A stretch of 31,051 nt of DNA from an uncultured Lachnospiraceae bacterium (GCA_910586755.1 CAJUJM010000108.1:1-31051), one strand, 5' to 3'. Shown: positions 6,833 through 14,902, counted from the first letter of the stretch. The notes: generated by a model from the sequence alone, not told the origin. Made by a program: numbers and translations.

Positions 6833-7667
6833 TAGTATGAACCTCCTTAATAATGTTTTTGGGAGTGGATGCTCCCGCTGTAATACCTACGCTTCGCACA
6901 GAACTTACACTTTCAGGTTCCAAATCGTCAAATGTCTGGATGTAATACGTGTTCTCACACTCCCTACGGCAGATTTCATATAGTTTCTGAGTGTTGGAAC
7001 TGCTCTTCCCGCCTATCACAATCATAGCGTCTACCTCAGATGCAATCCTCCGCGCTTCCGACTGTCTTTCCTGTGTTGCATTGCAAATCGTATTTAAAAC
7101 ACTACTATCATAACCCTTTTTTAAAAATTTTTCAACTAAATCTTGAAATTTCTTGTAATTAAATGTCGTCTGTGAAACAATGCTTAGCTTTTCCTTCGCC
7201 TCAAAGGAAAGTTTTTCTATCTGCTCTTCGTTTTCCACTACAATGGTATCCTGATTCCCCCAGCCTTTGATGCCCTGCACCTCCGGATGGCTCTCATTTC
7301 CCACAATAATGACCCGGCGGCCTTTCCCATTTTCCTCTTTTACAATCCGGTGGATCTTTTTTACAAAGGGACAGGTGGCATCCACAATCTGGATTCCCTG
7401 TTGTTGGAGCAAATCATAAATATGCTTTCCCACTCCGTGAGAGCGGATAATCACCACGCCGTCTTTTAAGGCTTTTAATTCTTCCTCTGTCTCAATGACC
7501 CGGACTCCCTTTTCCTCCAGGTCCCTTACCACTTCTTCGTTGTGGATAATGGGACCGTAAGTGTAAATAGGACGGCCGTCATTTTTTTCTATCTGCTCGT
7601 ATACCTGTTCCACTGCCCGTTCCACTCCAAAACAGAAACCAGCGGTTTTAGCCACAATTACCTTCAT
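6813..7667 (-). CDS. ispH: 4-hydroxy-3-methylbut-2-enyl diphosphate reductase IspH
   Basis: Last enzyme of the MEP isoprenoid pathway, making IPP and DMAPP. The three cysteines that hold the Fe-S cluster are C12 (AGFCFGVERA), C99 (DATCPFV) and C195 (NTICNATQERQ). Substrate-binding histidines are seen at H42 (IHNEEV), H77 (RSHGVG) and H127 (ESHPEVQG). It ends with the typical GASTPKNIIKEV. At 284 residues it is a complete stand-alone enzyme. It overlaps cmk by 20 nt at its start and the S1 gene by 20 nt at its end. The S1 ribosome binding site lies within its last codons. Confidence 0.96.
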   Translation of the reverse strand: MKVIVAKTAGFCFGVERAVEQVYEQIEKNDGRPIYTYGPIIHNEEVVRDLEEKGVRVIETEEELKALKDGVVIIRSHGVGKHIYDLLQQQGIQIVDATCPFVKKIHRIVKEENGKGRRVIIVGNESHPEVQGIKGWGNQDTIVVENEEQIEKLSFEAKEKLSIVSQTTFNYKKFQDLVEKFLKKGYDSSVLNTICNATQERQSEARRIASEVDAMIVIGGKSSSNTQKLYEICRRECENTYYIQTFDDLEPESVSSVRSVGITAGASTPKNIIKEVHTSVRVKF

Positions 7668-8337
7668 CTAATCCCTTTCCCCGGGCGATTCGGATAATGG
7701 TCTCAATCACCTGTTCAATGGTCATAGAAGAACTGTCCACCAAGACGGCGTCCTCCGCCTGAACTAAGGGAGAGTGTTCCCTGTGCATATCCCGGTAATC
7801 TCTCTCTATAATATCTTGTTCAATTTCTTGTAAATTACACGTCATTCCTTTTTCTTTTAACTCATCGTAGCGTCTTTTTGCCCGCACAGCGGAGCTGGCA
7901 GTAAGATAAATCTTTGCCTGAGCTCCCGGAAGGACGCAGGTGCCGATATCCCGGCCGTCCATAATCACATTGGCGCTTTCTGCCAGCTTTTGCTGGAGCT
8001 GTACCAGCTTTTCCCTTACCGGCAGATAGACGCTGGTGGCGGAAGCCATATCCCCCACCTCCTCCGTGCGGATTTTAGATGAGACGTTTTCACCATTTAA
8101 TATCACCTGCTGTATGCCATCCTCATAGCGGATGGTAATCTCCGCCTGGCTGCAGGCCTCTTTTATGGCTGCTTCCTCCTCCCTTCCGATCCCCTGTTTC
8201 AGGAAATACAGGGCCATGGCACGGTACATTGCCCCCGTATCCACATAGATAAAGCCCAGTTTTGCCGCCACCGCCCTGGCGATGGTGCTCTTTCCCGCCC
8301 CCGCAGGGCCGTCTACTGCAATACTGAAATAAGCCAT
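7648..8337 (-). CDS. cmk: (d)CMP kinase
   Basis: Phosphorylates CMP and dCMP for nucleic acid and lipid precursor supply. The start is ATG 8337 (MAYFSIAVDGPAGAGKST), behind GGAGG with 8 nt spacing. An in-frame upstream extension runs inside the preceding gene and is not expected. The P-loop GPAGAGKST is at residues 10-18, and VDTGAMYRA and MDGRDIGTCVLPGA are diagnostic of the family. The length, 229 residues, is normal. It begins 1 nt after the stop of the flavoprotein gene and overlaps ispH by 20 nt. The order flavoprotein-cmk-ispH-S1 is common in Clostridia. Confidence 0.96.
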   Translation of the reverse strand: MAYFSIAVDGPAGAGKSTIARAVAAKLGFIYVDTGAMYRAMALYFLKQGIGREEEAAIKEACSQAEITIRYEDGIQQVILNGENVSSKIRTEEVGDMASATSVYLPVREKLVQLQQKLAESANVIMDGRDIGTCVLPGAQAKIYLTASSAVRAKRRYDELKEKGMTCNLQEIEQDIIERDYRDMHREHSPLVQAEDAVLVDSSSMTIEQVIETIIRIARGKGLDEGNCG

Positions 8338-8338
8338 A

Positions 8339-9625
8339 TTAATTTCCTCCGTCTTGTATTGTAACAGCCTGGCCAGGGATCCCCATTCCGGCGGCCCAGC
8401 CTGTGGACCAGGCAATCTGCAGATTATAGCCTCCTGTTATGGCGTCCAGATCCAGCGCCTCCCCGGCAAAGAAAAGCCCTTTTACCAGTTTTGATTCCAT
8501 GGTGGCGGGATTTATTTCCTTTACATCCACGCCTCCCTGGGTGATAATGGCCTCTTCATAGCCCCGGAGTCCTGTAAGAGTAAGGGAAAATCCCTTTATG
8601 GCTTCCGCCAGCTGCCTGCGCTCCTGTCTGGTAATCTCGTTAACCTGTTTATCCGGATGGATCCCACTTTCTTCTATAATAATAGGGATAAGCCTGGCCG
8701 GAAGAAGGTGATTCAGAGAATTTTTAAACTGCCTGTTTTTAGACTCTTCAAAGTCCCGAAGGATCCGCTGATCCAATTGTTCCCGGGACAGGGCAGGCTT
8801 TAAATCGATTATCAGGGTCAGAGGGCCTTTTCGGATAGCCCCTGCACAGTAGCTGCTGGCGCTTAAAAGAACCGGGCCGCTGACTCCGAAATGAGTAAAC
8901 AGCATTTCTCCAAAATCCTGATATAGTTCCCTTTTTCCATTTCGGATAGATACCCGGATATTTTTAAGGGCCAGTCCCTGAAGCATTCCTGCCCTATCTC
9001 CCTCTGTCTCAAAGGGAACCAGCGCCGGGGAAAGCGCCGTAATCTTGTGACCTGCCTTTTTGGCCCAGGCGTATCCGTCCCCGGTGGATCCGGTAGATGG
9101 GTAGGACAGTCCCCCGGTGGCCACAATCACCGCGTCTGCTGCCATCTCCTTTTCAAACCGGCCCGCCAGGCGGATCCCTCTGCATACGGTCTCTCCGCTT
9201 TGGGAATCCTTCTTCAAAATCAGCCCTGCTACCGGCTGGTTCAGATGGATCTCCACATCCAGCCGGCGCAAAATCCCGGTAAGGGCTTTCAACACATCCG
9301 AAGATTTATCGGAAACCGGAAATACCCGGCCGCCTCGCTCTGTCTTTAAGGGGCAGCCAGCTTCATTCAGCATATCCATCATATCCTGATTGGTAAAACC
9401 GTAAAAGCTGCTGTAAAGGAAACGGCTGTTGGTCACTACCCCTTTTAACAGATCTTCCGTTTCACAGGCATTGGTCACATTGCACCGGCCTTTTCCGGTA
9501 ATATAAACTTTTTTCCCCAGCTTTTCATTTTTTTCGTAAATATGGACCTGATGGCCTCTCCTGGCCGCTGCGATACCTGCAGCCATACCGGCGGCTCCGC
9601 CGCCTGCAATGATGACCTTGCTCAT
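8339..9625 (-). CDS. HI0933/BaiN-type NAD(P)/FAD-dependent oxidoreductase
   Basis: A 428-residue flavoprotein. The Rossmann motif IAGGGAAGMAAGIAAARRG is at the N-terminus, followed by YEKNEKLGKKVYITGKGRC, the hallmark of the HI0933 (YhiN) family. Later motifs are VIVATGGLSYPSTGSTGDGY and the C-terminal FAD-binding GLFFAGEALDLDAITGGYN. Family members include BaiN, a bile-acid-related flavoprotein, but most have no proven substrate; its place next to cmk is conserved in Clostridia and suggests a housekeeping role. The start follows AAAGGAAAG at rather long spacing (about 13 nt), inside the end of the PPK2 gene, whose stop is 7 nt upstream. Confidence 0.92.
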   Translation of the reverse strand: MSKVIIAGGGAAGMAAGIAAARRGHQVHIYEKNEKLGKKVYITGKGRCNVTNACETEDLLKGVVTNSRFLYSSFYGFTNQDMMDMLNEAGCPLKTERGGRVFPVSDKSSDVLKALTGILRRLDVEIHLNQPVAGLILKKDSQSGETVCRGIRLAGRFEKEMAADAVIVATGGLSYPSTGSTGDGYAWAKKAGHKITALSPALVPFETEGDRAGMLQGLALKNIRVSIRNGKRELYQDFGEMLFTHFGVSGPVLLSASSYCAGAIRKGPLTLIIDLKPALSREQLDQRILRDFEESKNRQFKNSLNHLLPARLIPIIIEESGIHPDKQVNEITRQERRQLAEAIKGFSLTLTGLRGYEEAIITQGGVDVKEINPATMESKLVKGLFFAGEALDLDAITGGYNLQIAWSTGWAAGMGIPGQAVTIQDGGN

Positions 9626-9632
9626 AGATTTT

Positions 9633-11147
9633 TTAGTTCTTTCCTTTTTTCTTTTTATTGTGCTCTTTGATCTTTCTCTCCATGGCTTCTACCACGGTCT
9701 CCAGCACCTTGACTCTGGCATAATACTTATCGTTGCCTTCCACTACAATCCAGGGGGCATAGGTAGTAGAAGTGCGGACCAGCATCTCGTTTACCGCTTC
9801 CTCGTACTGATCCCACTTTTCCCGGTTGCGCCAGTCCTCATCGGTAATCTTCCACTGCTTGGCCGGATCTTCCATCCTCTCTTTAAACCGGCGCTCCTGC
9901 TCATCTTTGTCGATGTGAAGCCAGAATTTTAAGACAATGGCCCCGGCGTTTGCCATGTGGGCTTCCATCTCGTTAATCTCCTGGTAAGCCCGTTTCCAGT
10001 CGGCCTCGGTGCAAAAGCCTTCTATTCTTTCTACCATCACTCTTCCGTACCAGGTCCGGTCAAAAATGGCAACGTGTCCGGCCTTGGGCGCATTGTTCCA
10101 GAACCGCCACAGATAATGGTGAACCTTTTCAATGTCATTGGGCGAGGCGGTGGGGTTTACCTGATAACCTCTGGGATCCAGATGGCTGGTAAGGCGTTTG
10201 ATGGCCCCTCCCTTTCCTCCTGCGTCCCAGCCCTCAAATCCGATGACTACAGGAATTCTCAGCCGGTAAATCTCGCTGTGCAGCACTTCCAGCTTTTTCT
10301 GAAGCTTATCCAGTCTTTCTTTGTATTCCTCCCTGGTCAGGGATTTGTTTAAGTCCACCCCGGATAATACTCCGGTTTTAAACTTCTCCGCCGGAGCCGT
10401 GGTATTCTTTTTCTTTTTGTCCCCTGTCTTTTCCCGGCGTTTTAAAAGCTCGTATTCCAGCCGATCCGCCACAGTGGCCAGGATCTTCATAGCCGCGTAA
10501 TTCTTGTCTGTAGACTCGATAATGGTCCAGGGGGCGTCCTCGGTATCGGTCCTCTCTAACATCTCCTCATTAATCTGGAGATACCGGTTATAATGCTCAT
10601 TTCTCTCCCAATCCGCCTGGCTCACCCTCCAGGAAGTCTCTTTGGAATCATCCAGCTTTTTAAAGCGCTTTTTCTGCTCTTCCTTGGAAATATATAAAAA
10701 CAGCTTGATAATAACGGCTCCGCCGTCGGTAAGCTGGCGCTCAAAGGAAAGAATATCCTGAAAAGCTCCGGCCAGATCCTGCTCCTCCACCTTACCGTCA
10801 AACCGGTCCTTTTGAACCCTGCAGTACCAGCTTCTGTCAAAAATGGCGATGCGGCCGTCAGCCGGGGTCTTGGTCCAGTAGCGCCACAAAAACGGGCGCA
10901 GCGCCTCTTCTTCTGTCTCCCGGCTGGCAGCATATACAGAAAAGCCCCTGGGATCCAGATTCTGGATCAGACGGTTAATCTGCACCCCTTTTCCGGCTGC
11001 TCCCATTCCCTCAAATACAATGACCACCGGAATACCGGCTGCCTTGCACTCTCTTTGCAACAGCCCCAATTTTGCCCCCATCTCATCCCGGACTGCTTTG
11101 TAGCGTTCTTTGTCTACGGTTTTGGATAAATCAATTTTCTCCAGCAT
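9633..11147 (-). CDS. pap: Two-domain PPK2 kinase (polyphosphate:AMP phosphotransferase type)
   Basis: A 504-residue tandem PPK2 protein (class II layout), which uses polyphosphate to phosphorylate AMP to ADP. The start is ATG 11147 (MLEKIDLSKTVD) behind AGGAGG (6 nt); the longer frame has no binding site. The C-terminal domain has intact catalytic motifs: EGWDAGGKGG (Walker A, residues 305-314) and IFDRTWYGRV. The N-terminal domain has EGMGAAGKG, lacking the Walker A Asp, and FDRSWYCRV in place of WYGR, so it is probably structural, as reported for fused PPK2 enzymes. Its own promoter and a leader element shared with the YitT gene lie upstream. Confidence 0.93.
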   Translation of the reverse strand: MLEKIDLSKTVDKERYKAVRDEMGAKLGLLQRECKAAGIPVVIVFEGMGAAGKGVQINRLIQNLDPRGFSVYAASRETEEEALRPFLWRYWTKTPADGRIAIFDRSWYCRVQKDRFDGKVEEQDLAGAFQDILSFERQLTDGGAVIIKLFLYISKEEQKKRFKKLDDSKETSWRVSQADWERNEHYNRYLQINEEMLERTDTEDAPWTIIESTDKNYAAMKILATVADRLEYELLKRREKTGDKKKKNTTAPAEKFKTGVLSGVDLNKSLTREEYKERLDKLQKKLEVLHSEIYRLRIPVVIGFEGWDAGGKGGAIKRLTSHLDPRGYQVNPTASPNDIEKVHHYLWRFWNNAPKAGHVAIFDRTWYGRVMVERIEGFCTEADWKRAYQEINEMEAHMANAGAIVLKFWLHIDKDEQERRFKERMEDPAKQWKITDEDWRNREKWDQYEEAVNEMLVRTSTTYAPWIVVEGNDKYYARVKVLETVVEAMERKIKEHNKKKKGKN

Positions 11148-11165
11148 AATACTCCTCCTTTTAAA

Positions 11166-11206
11166 TGTACCGGCACGCGCCTTCAGGCGTCGCCTGCCAA
11201 TGGTTA
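11166..11206 (-). promoter_or_regulatory. Leader RNA element, copy A (upstream of the PPK2 gene)
   Basis: Lies between the promoter at 11217-11245 and the ribosome binding site of the PPK2 gene. In plus-strand reading it begins GTACCGGCACGCGC and ends TGCCAATGGT. It aligns column by column with the element at 14759-14794 apart from a 7-nt insertion. On the transcript GGC...GCC encloses an AGGCGA/CGU internal loop and a CGCC-UGAA-GGCG hairpin. No known riboswitch class was recognised. Confidence 0.55.
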
Positions 11207-11216
11207 CCCCACTTTT

Positions 11217-11245
11217 AGTATACCCCATATTTCTTTATCTGAAAA
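11217..11245 (-). promoter_or_regulatory. Promoter of the PPK2 gene
   Basis: Minus strand TTTTCA (11245-11240), a 17-nt spacer, and TATACT (11222-11217). The -35 is weak and the -10 good. It sits just after the lysC stop, where no terminator is visible, so read-through from lysC is also possible. Confidence 0.55.
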
Positions 11246-11251
11246 GAAAAT

Positions 11252-12571
11252 TTACACTGCTGTTGTAACAAAAATATCATAAATTGCCTTGATTGCAGGC
11301 TCGAAATCTCCGTTCTTTACACCGATAATAATATTAAACTCACTGGAACCCTGATCGATCATCTTGACATTGATCCGGGCATGTGCCAGGGCGGAGAAAA
11401 TCCGGCCTGCAGTACCTCTGGTGGCCTTCATCCCCCGGCCTACTACGGCAATCAGGGCCAAATCTGCCTCCAAATCCACCAGATCCGGCTCCACCGCCCG
11501 ATGGATTCCGGCGATAACCGACTGTTCATGCTCCTCAAACTCATCCTGATGTACAAACACCGTCATGGTATCAATGCCGGAGGGCATATGTTCGATGGAA
11601 ATATCCTGATTTTCAAATACAGATAAAATTTTCCGGCAGAAGCCTACCTCCGCGTTCATCATGGCCTTCTCAATGTTGATGGAGCAGAAGCCTTTTTTTC
11701 CCGCAATTCCGGTGATAACATACCGGGGCTTGCGGCAGGTGCTCTCCACAATCAGCGTCCCCTTATCCTCCGGCTTATTGGTGTTGCGGATGTTAATGGG
11801 GATTCCCTCTTTACGCACCGGGAAAATAGCGTCCTCATGGAGAACGCTGGCTCCCATATAGGAAAGCTCCCGAAGCTCCCGGTAAGTAATGGTCTCAATA
11901 ACTTCCGGCTTATCAATGATTCTGGGATCTGCCACCAGAAAGCCGGAAACATCCGTCCAGTTCTCATACAGATCCGCATGAATGGCTCTGGCTACAATGG
12001 AGCCGGTAACATCCGATCCGCCTCTGGAAAAGGTTTTGATGCTTCCATCGGCCCTGGAACCGTAAAATCCCGGGATTACGGCTCTCTCACTGTGGGCCAG
12101 GCGCTCAGAAAGTTCCCGGTTGGTGGCCTCTGCATCCAGACTGCCCTTTTCATCAAAGAAAATCACATCCGCGGCGTCAATAAACTCATAGCCCAGATAT
12201 TCTGCCATCACCAGACCGTTTAAATATTCTCCCCTGGACGCCGCATAGTCTTTTCCGATCCCGGCAATGAAATTTTCCTCAATTCTGTCAAATTCGTGAT
12301 CCAGATTCAGGTTTAAGTCCAGGCCGTCAATAATATCCGTGTAGCGCTTTTTGATCTTTTCCAGAATTTTTTTATAGCTGGCCCCTGTGGAAGCCGCCTC
12401 ATAGCACTGATACAGCAGATCTGTCACCTTCTCGTCCTTGTTATCCCTCTTTCCGGGGGCGGACGGGATTACGTATCGTCTGGCTTTATCTGCATGGATA
12501 ATGTCTCCTACCTTTTTAAACTGCCTTGCGCTGGCTAAAGAGCTGCCGCCAAATTTTACCACCTTTTTCAT
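11252..12571 (-). CDS. lysC: Aspartate kinase
   Basis: First step of the aspartate family pathway (Lys, Thr, Met, diaminopimelate). The N-terminal kinase domain has VVKFGGSSLA, then GKRDNKDEKVTDLLY, and the ATP/aspartate region FSRGGSDVTGSIVA. Two ACT regulatory domains follow (about residues 300-439), with VGFCRKILSVFENQDISIEH and ALAHARINVKMIDQGSSEFN. At 439 residues it belongs to the single-enzyme class widespread in Clostridia. The ACT domains make feedback control by lysine or threonine likely, but the effector cannot be read. The ATG follows AGAGGAGAG, 2 nt after the stop of the HD hydrolase gene, so the two are co-transcribed. Confidence 0.95.
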   Translation of the reverse strand: MKKVVKFGGSSLASARQFKKVGDIIHADKARRYVIPSAPGKRDNKDEKVTDLLYQCYEAASTGASYKKILEKIKKRYTDIIDGLDLNLNLDHEFDRIEENFIAGIGKDYAASRGEYLNGLVMAEYLGYEFIDAADVIFFDEKGSLDAEATNRELSERLAHSERAVIPGFYGSRADGSIKTFSRGGSDVTGSIVARAIHADLYENWTDVSGFLVADPRIIDKPEVIETITYRELRELSYMGASVLHEDAIFPVRKEGIPINIRNTNKPEDKGTLIVESTCRKPRYVITGIAGKKGFCSINIEKAMMNAEVGFCRKILSVFENQDISIEHMPSGIDTMTVFVHQDEFEEHEQSVIAGIHRAVEPDLVDLEADLALIAVVGRGMKATRGTAGRIFSALAHARINVKMIDQGSSEFNIIIGVKNGDFEPAIKAIYDIFVTTAV

Positions 12572-12573
12572 AA

Positions 12574-13161
12574 CTACTCTCCTCTTTCCATCTCCTGGTT
12601 AATGGCAGCTTCACAGGAACGCATGGCCAAAATGGTCTTTTCCATTAATTCTTCCAGAGACCAGCCCAGGCGCTCTGCTCCTGTCTGAATTACGTCCCTG
12701 GAACAGCCTGCCGCAAACCGTTTATCTTTAAATTTCTTTTTTAAACTGGAAACCTCCATGTCCATCACGCTTTTAGAAGGGCGCATCCGGGCTGCTGCTC
12801 CGATAAGCCCTGTAAGCTCGTCTGCCGCAAAGAGTACCTTTTCCATCGTATGTTCCGGCTCTACATCTGAGCACAGGCCATAACCATGACTGCATACGGC
12901 ATGGACCAGCTCTGGTTCCGCATCAATCTCTGCCAGAAGCTCCGGCGCTTTTTTGCAGTGCTCTTCCGGGTATTTTTCAAAATCCACGTCATGAAGCAGG
13001 CCAGCTGTTGCCCAAAAGCCGGCTTCCTCACCGTATCCCAGCTCATTGGCATACCAACTCATGACTCCTTCTACTGTCAAAGCATGAAGAATGTGGAACG
13101 GTTCCTGGTTGTACTTTTTTAACAAGTCAAGGGCCTGTTGTCTGGTAATGTGGGTTGTCAT
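12574..13161 (-). CDS. HD-domain hydrolase
   Basis: A 195-residue HD-superfamily protein. Metal ligands visible are the His in FHILHALTVEG, the HD pair in GLLHDVDFEKYPEEH, the His in HAVCSHGYG, and a likely distal Asp in LFAADELTGLI. This resembles the widespread HDIG-type metal-dependent phosphohydrolases; the substrate is unknown. AGGAGG precedes the ATG, and a good promoter lies upstream. It is the first gene of a two-gene unit with lysC (2 nt apart). A link to amino-acid metabolism is only suggested by that context. Confidence 0.88.
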   Translation of the reverse strand: MTTHITRQQALDLLKKYNQEPFHILHALTVEGVMSWYANELGYGEEAGFWATAGLLHDVDFEKYPEEHCKKAPELLAEIDAEPELVHAVCSHGYGLCSDVEPEHTMEKVLFAADELTGLIGAAARMRPSKSVMDMEVSSLKKKFKDKRFAAGCSRDVIQTGAERLGWSLEELMEKTILAMRSCEAAINQEMERGE

Positions 13162-13226
13162 AGTGTTTCCTCCTATTTGTTCTTTCTAATCTTCTTCCTT
13201 CTTCGTACAGCTTAGTAAACAAGGGT

Positions 13227-13255
13227 ATCATAACATTCTCCGCAGAAGTTTGCAA
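13227..13255 (-). promoter_or_regulatory. Promoter of the HD hydrolase - lysC unit
   Basis: Minus strand TTGCAA (13255-13250), a 17-nt spacer, and TATGAT (13232-13227), about 66 nt before the ATG at 13161. The 162-nt divergent gap holds little else that can be identified. Confidence 0.65.
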
Positions 13256-13323
13256 GAAATTCTGTAACCCTCCGCCCTCAGACTGTCATATCCTACAGTA
13301 AATTTCTCTTTTGGAGAACCTTC

Positions 13324-13818
13324 ATGAATTCTTTTCCATCCATTGCAGGAACCATTACCGCTATTAACAGCCTGGCAAAAGAAGGCGGATCCCAGGGCTT
13401 ATGTTCCTTCCTTCTGGAACTGCAAACCAGCCAGGGAGCTGCCTCTCTTGTCCTTACTCCCAATACCTATGTACACGAAAATGAGTCCTTAAAGCCCGGG
13501 GACACAATTACCGCCTTTTATGATCCCAACGCACCGGTTCCTCTTATCTATCCTCCCCGTTACACCGCTCTGGTCATCGCAGAAACAGAAAAAGGTTCCC
13601 AGGCGGTTCTGGATGTGTTTGACCACACCCTGACCAGCTCTGACGGAACCTTACGCTTAACGCCGGACAGAGATACGGATATTCTGACTCCAAACGGCCA
13701 GAAAATCCGCCAAATCCCCGGTGGAAATCTTCTTTTAGTAATTTTTTCCGCCACCACAAGAAGCATCCCCGCCCTGACTGTCCCGGAGGATATTGTAGTG
13801 TTCTGCACAGAAGCATAG
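13324..13818 (+). CDS. Conserved hypothetical protein, probable OB-like beta fold
   Basis: Not recognised as a named family. The 164-residue product has no signal peptide or membrane segment. It alternates short beta strands and turns: GTITAINSLAKEGGSQGLCS, a proline-rich centre AFYDPNAPVPLIYPPRY followed by TALVIAETEKG, and later RLTPDRDTDILTPNGQ. This looks like a small soluble beta-barrel. The start ATG follows GGAGA with 6 nt spacing. It is transcribed away from the HD-lysC unit and has its own terminator right after the stop. Nothing in the context gives a function. Confidence 0.72.
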   Translation: MNSFPSIAGTITAINSLAKEGGSQGLCSFLLELQTSQGAASLVLTPNTYVHENESLKPGDTITAFYDPNAPVPLIYPPRYTALVIAETEKGSQAVLDVFDHTLTSSDGTLRLTPDRDTDILTPNGQKIRQIPGGNLLLVIFSATTRSIPALTVPEDIVVFCTEA

Positions 13819-13849
13819 CATCCCGGAATAATGACAGATGTCCCAGGAG

Positions 13850-13878
13850 CCGTCCTTTCTTTTAAAGAGGGCGGTTTT
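13850..13878 (+). terminator. Terminator of the gene at 13324-13818, overlapping the end of the YitT gene
   Basis: CCGTCCTTT (13850-13858) pairs with AAAGAGGGCGG (13864-13874) and a T4 run follows. Part of the hairpin lies within the last codons of the convergent YitT gene, so the sequence serves as coding DNA on one strand and terminator on the other. Confidence 0.75.
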
Positions 13879-14740
13879 CTCTTTCTCCCCACATTTTCTG
13901 CAGGGAAAAGCCCCGGCCCCGCACTTCCTTCACCTGACTGATGATTAAAAAGGCCTCCGGATCCATCTCCTGCACTGCCCGGCTGAGCTTGGGAAGCTCC
14001 CGATTGGAGATCACGGTTAACACCACCGGCCTTTCCTCTCTCAAAAATCCGGTTTCCCCATGAAGCAGAGTGGAGCCCCGATCCAGGTCCCGGATAATCA
14101 TCTCATTAATCTCTTCATATTTGGTGCTGATGACCTTTACCTGAGTTTTGGACTCTCCCATGATCAGCACTTCTTCTAATACAATTGTATATAGAAGCAC
14201 CAGCAAAATACCGTAAAGGATCTGGATTCTGTCGGAAAATGATGCCTGTAAAAGTAAGATCGCCACATCCAGGGCATACATGGTAAGGGACACTGGCACT
14301 CCGAAGAAGCGCCTGATAAGTAACGGGGGAATGTCCATTCCGCCTGTGGAAGCCCCGCACCGGATGACGATGCCAATGCCGATTCCTATCATTCCTCCTC
14401 CCAGTACCGCAAACAGCATCTTATCCCCGCCAGTCTGAGCCAATTCCGGGATATTCTGAAGCACTCCCAAAATAAAAGGATAATAAAAGGTACTTAAAAT
14501 AGTGGTCATGGCAAACTTTTTGCCAAGGATCCCGGCTCCCAAAAGAAACATCCCGATATTAAATACTGTAACAAAGCCGGTAATGGGGATGTTAAAATAG
14601 TTTTTTGCTGCCAAAGCAAGGCCTGTGGTCCCTCCCATAATAAATCCGTTGGGCAGTAAAAACATTACCACTCCCAGGGCATAAATTGTATTGGCAGCCA
14701 ATATCAGCGCCACATCCCGGATCCAATTCTTTTGCTTCAT
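13862..14740 (-). CDS. YitT family membrane protein (DUF161 + DUF2179)
   Basis: The start is ATG 14740 (MKQKNWIRDVALILAAN) behind AGGAGG (7 nt); the longer frame runs back into the leader and was rejected. Of 292 residues, the first 205 or so hold five or six membrane segments, including LLPNGFIMGGTTGLALAAKN and the glycine-rich GGGMIGIGIGIVIRCGASTGG. The C-terminal cytoplasmic DUF2179 domain has VKVISTKYEEINEMIIRDLD and GETGFLREERPVVLTVISN. YitT proteins are very common in Firmicutes; the transported substrate is not known. Promoter and leader are clear, and the leader resembles that of the PPK2 gene. Confidence 0.92.
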   Translation of the reverse strand: MKQKNWIRDVALILAANTIYALGVVMFLLPNGFIMGGTTGLALAAKNYFNIPITGFVTVFNIGMFLLGAGILGKKFAMTTILSTFYYPFILGVLQNIPELAQTGGDKMLFAVLGGGMIGIGIGIVIRCGASTGGMDIPPLLIRRFFGVPVSLTMYALDVAILLLQASFSDRIQILYGILLVLLYTIVLEEVLIMGESKTQVKVISTKYEEINEMIIRDLDRGSTLLHGETGFLREERPVVLTVISNRELPKLSRAVQEMDPEAFLIISQVKEVRGRGFSLQKMWGERENRPL

Positions 14741-14758
14741 CACCAGTCCTCCTTGTAT

Positions 14759-14794
14759 TGGTACACGCCCACGCGCGTCATCTGCCAGTTGGTC
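14759..14794 (-). promoter_or_regulatory. Leader RNA element, copy B (upstream of the YitT gene)
   Basis: Lies between the promoter (14812-14840) and ribosome binding site of the YitT gene. In plus-strand reading it starts GGTACACGCCCACGCGCGTC and continues ATCTGCCAGTTGGT, matching copy A at 11166-11206. On the transcript UGG/CCA (or GGC/ACC) closes an AGAUGA/UGU internal loop over an ACGC/GCGU hairpin, the same architecture as copy A. Confidence 0.55.
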
Positions 14795-14811
14795 AGAACA
14801 CATTCCGGCAT

Positions 14812-14840
14812 ATTGTAACCTTCTTTTTTCCTTCTGTCAA
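14812..14840 (-). promoter_or_regulatory. Promoter of the YitT gene
   Basis: Minus strand TTGACA (14840-14835), exactly 17 nt, and TACAAT (14817-14812): a near-consensus sigma-A promoter. Transcription from about 14805 gives a leader of some 65 nt that contains leader element B. Confidence 0.85.
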
Positions 14841-14902
14841 GCCGCACCCCGTTTCCCCGGACCACATATTGTAAACTATAATTTATTATCAGGAGTGTAT
14901 CT

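Noticed and set aside
9047..9389. Plus-strand frames of 60-100 codons inside the flavoprotein gene
   Set aside because: Overlapping frames without start signals, opposite a well-supported gene.
11166..14794. The shared leader element as a T-box or a known riboswitch
   Set aside because: It is too short for a T-box and has no T-box sequence or terminator; the bases do not fit the preQ1, fluoride, ZTP, THF or guanidine consensus patterns I can recall. It was kept as an unknown element only.
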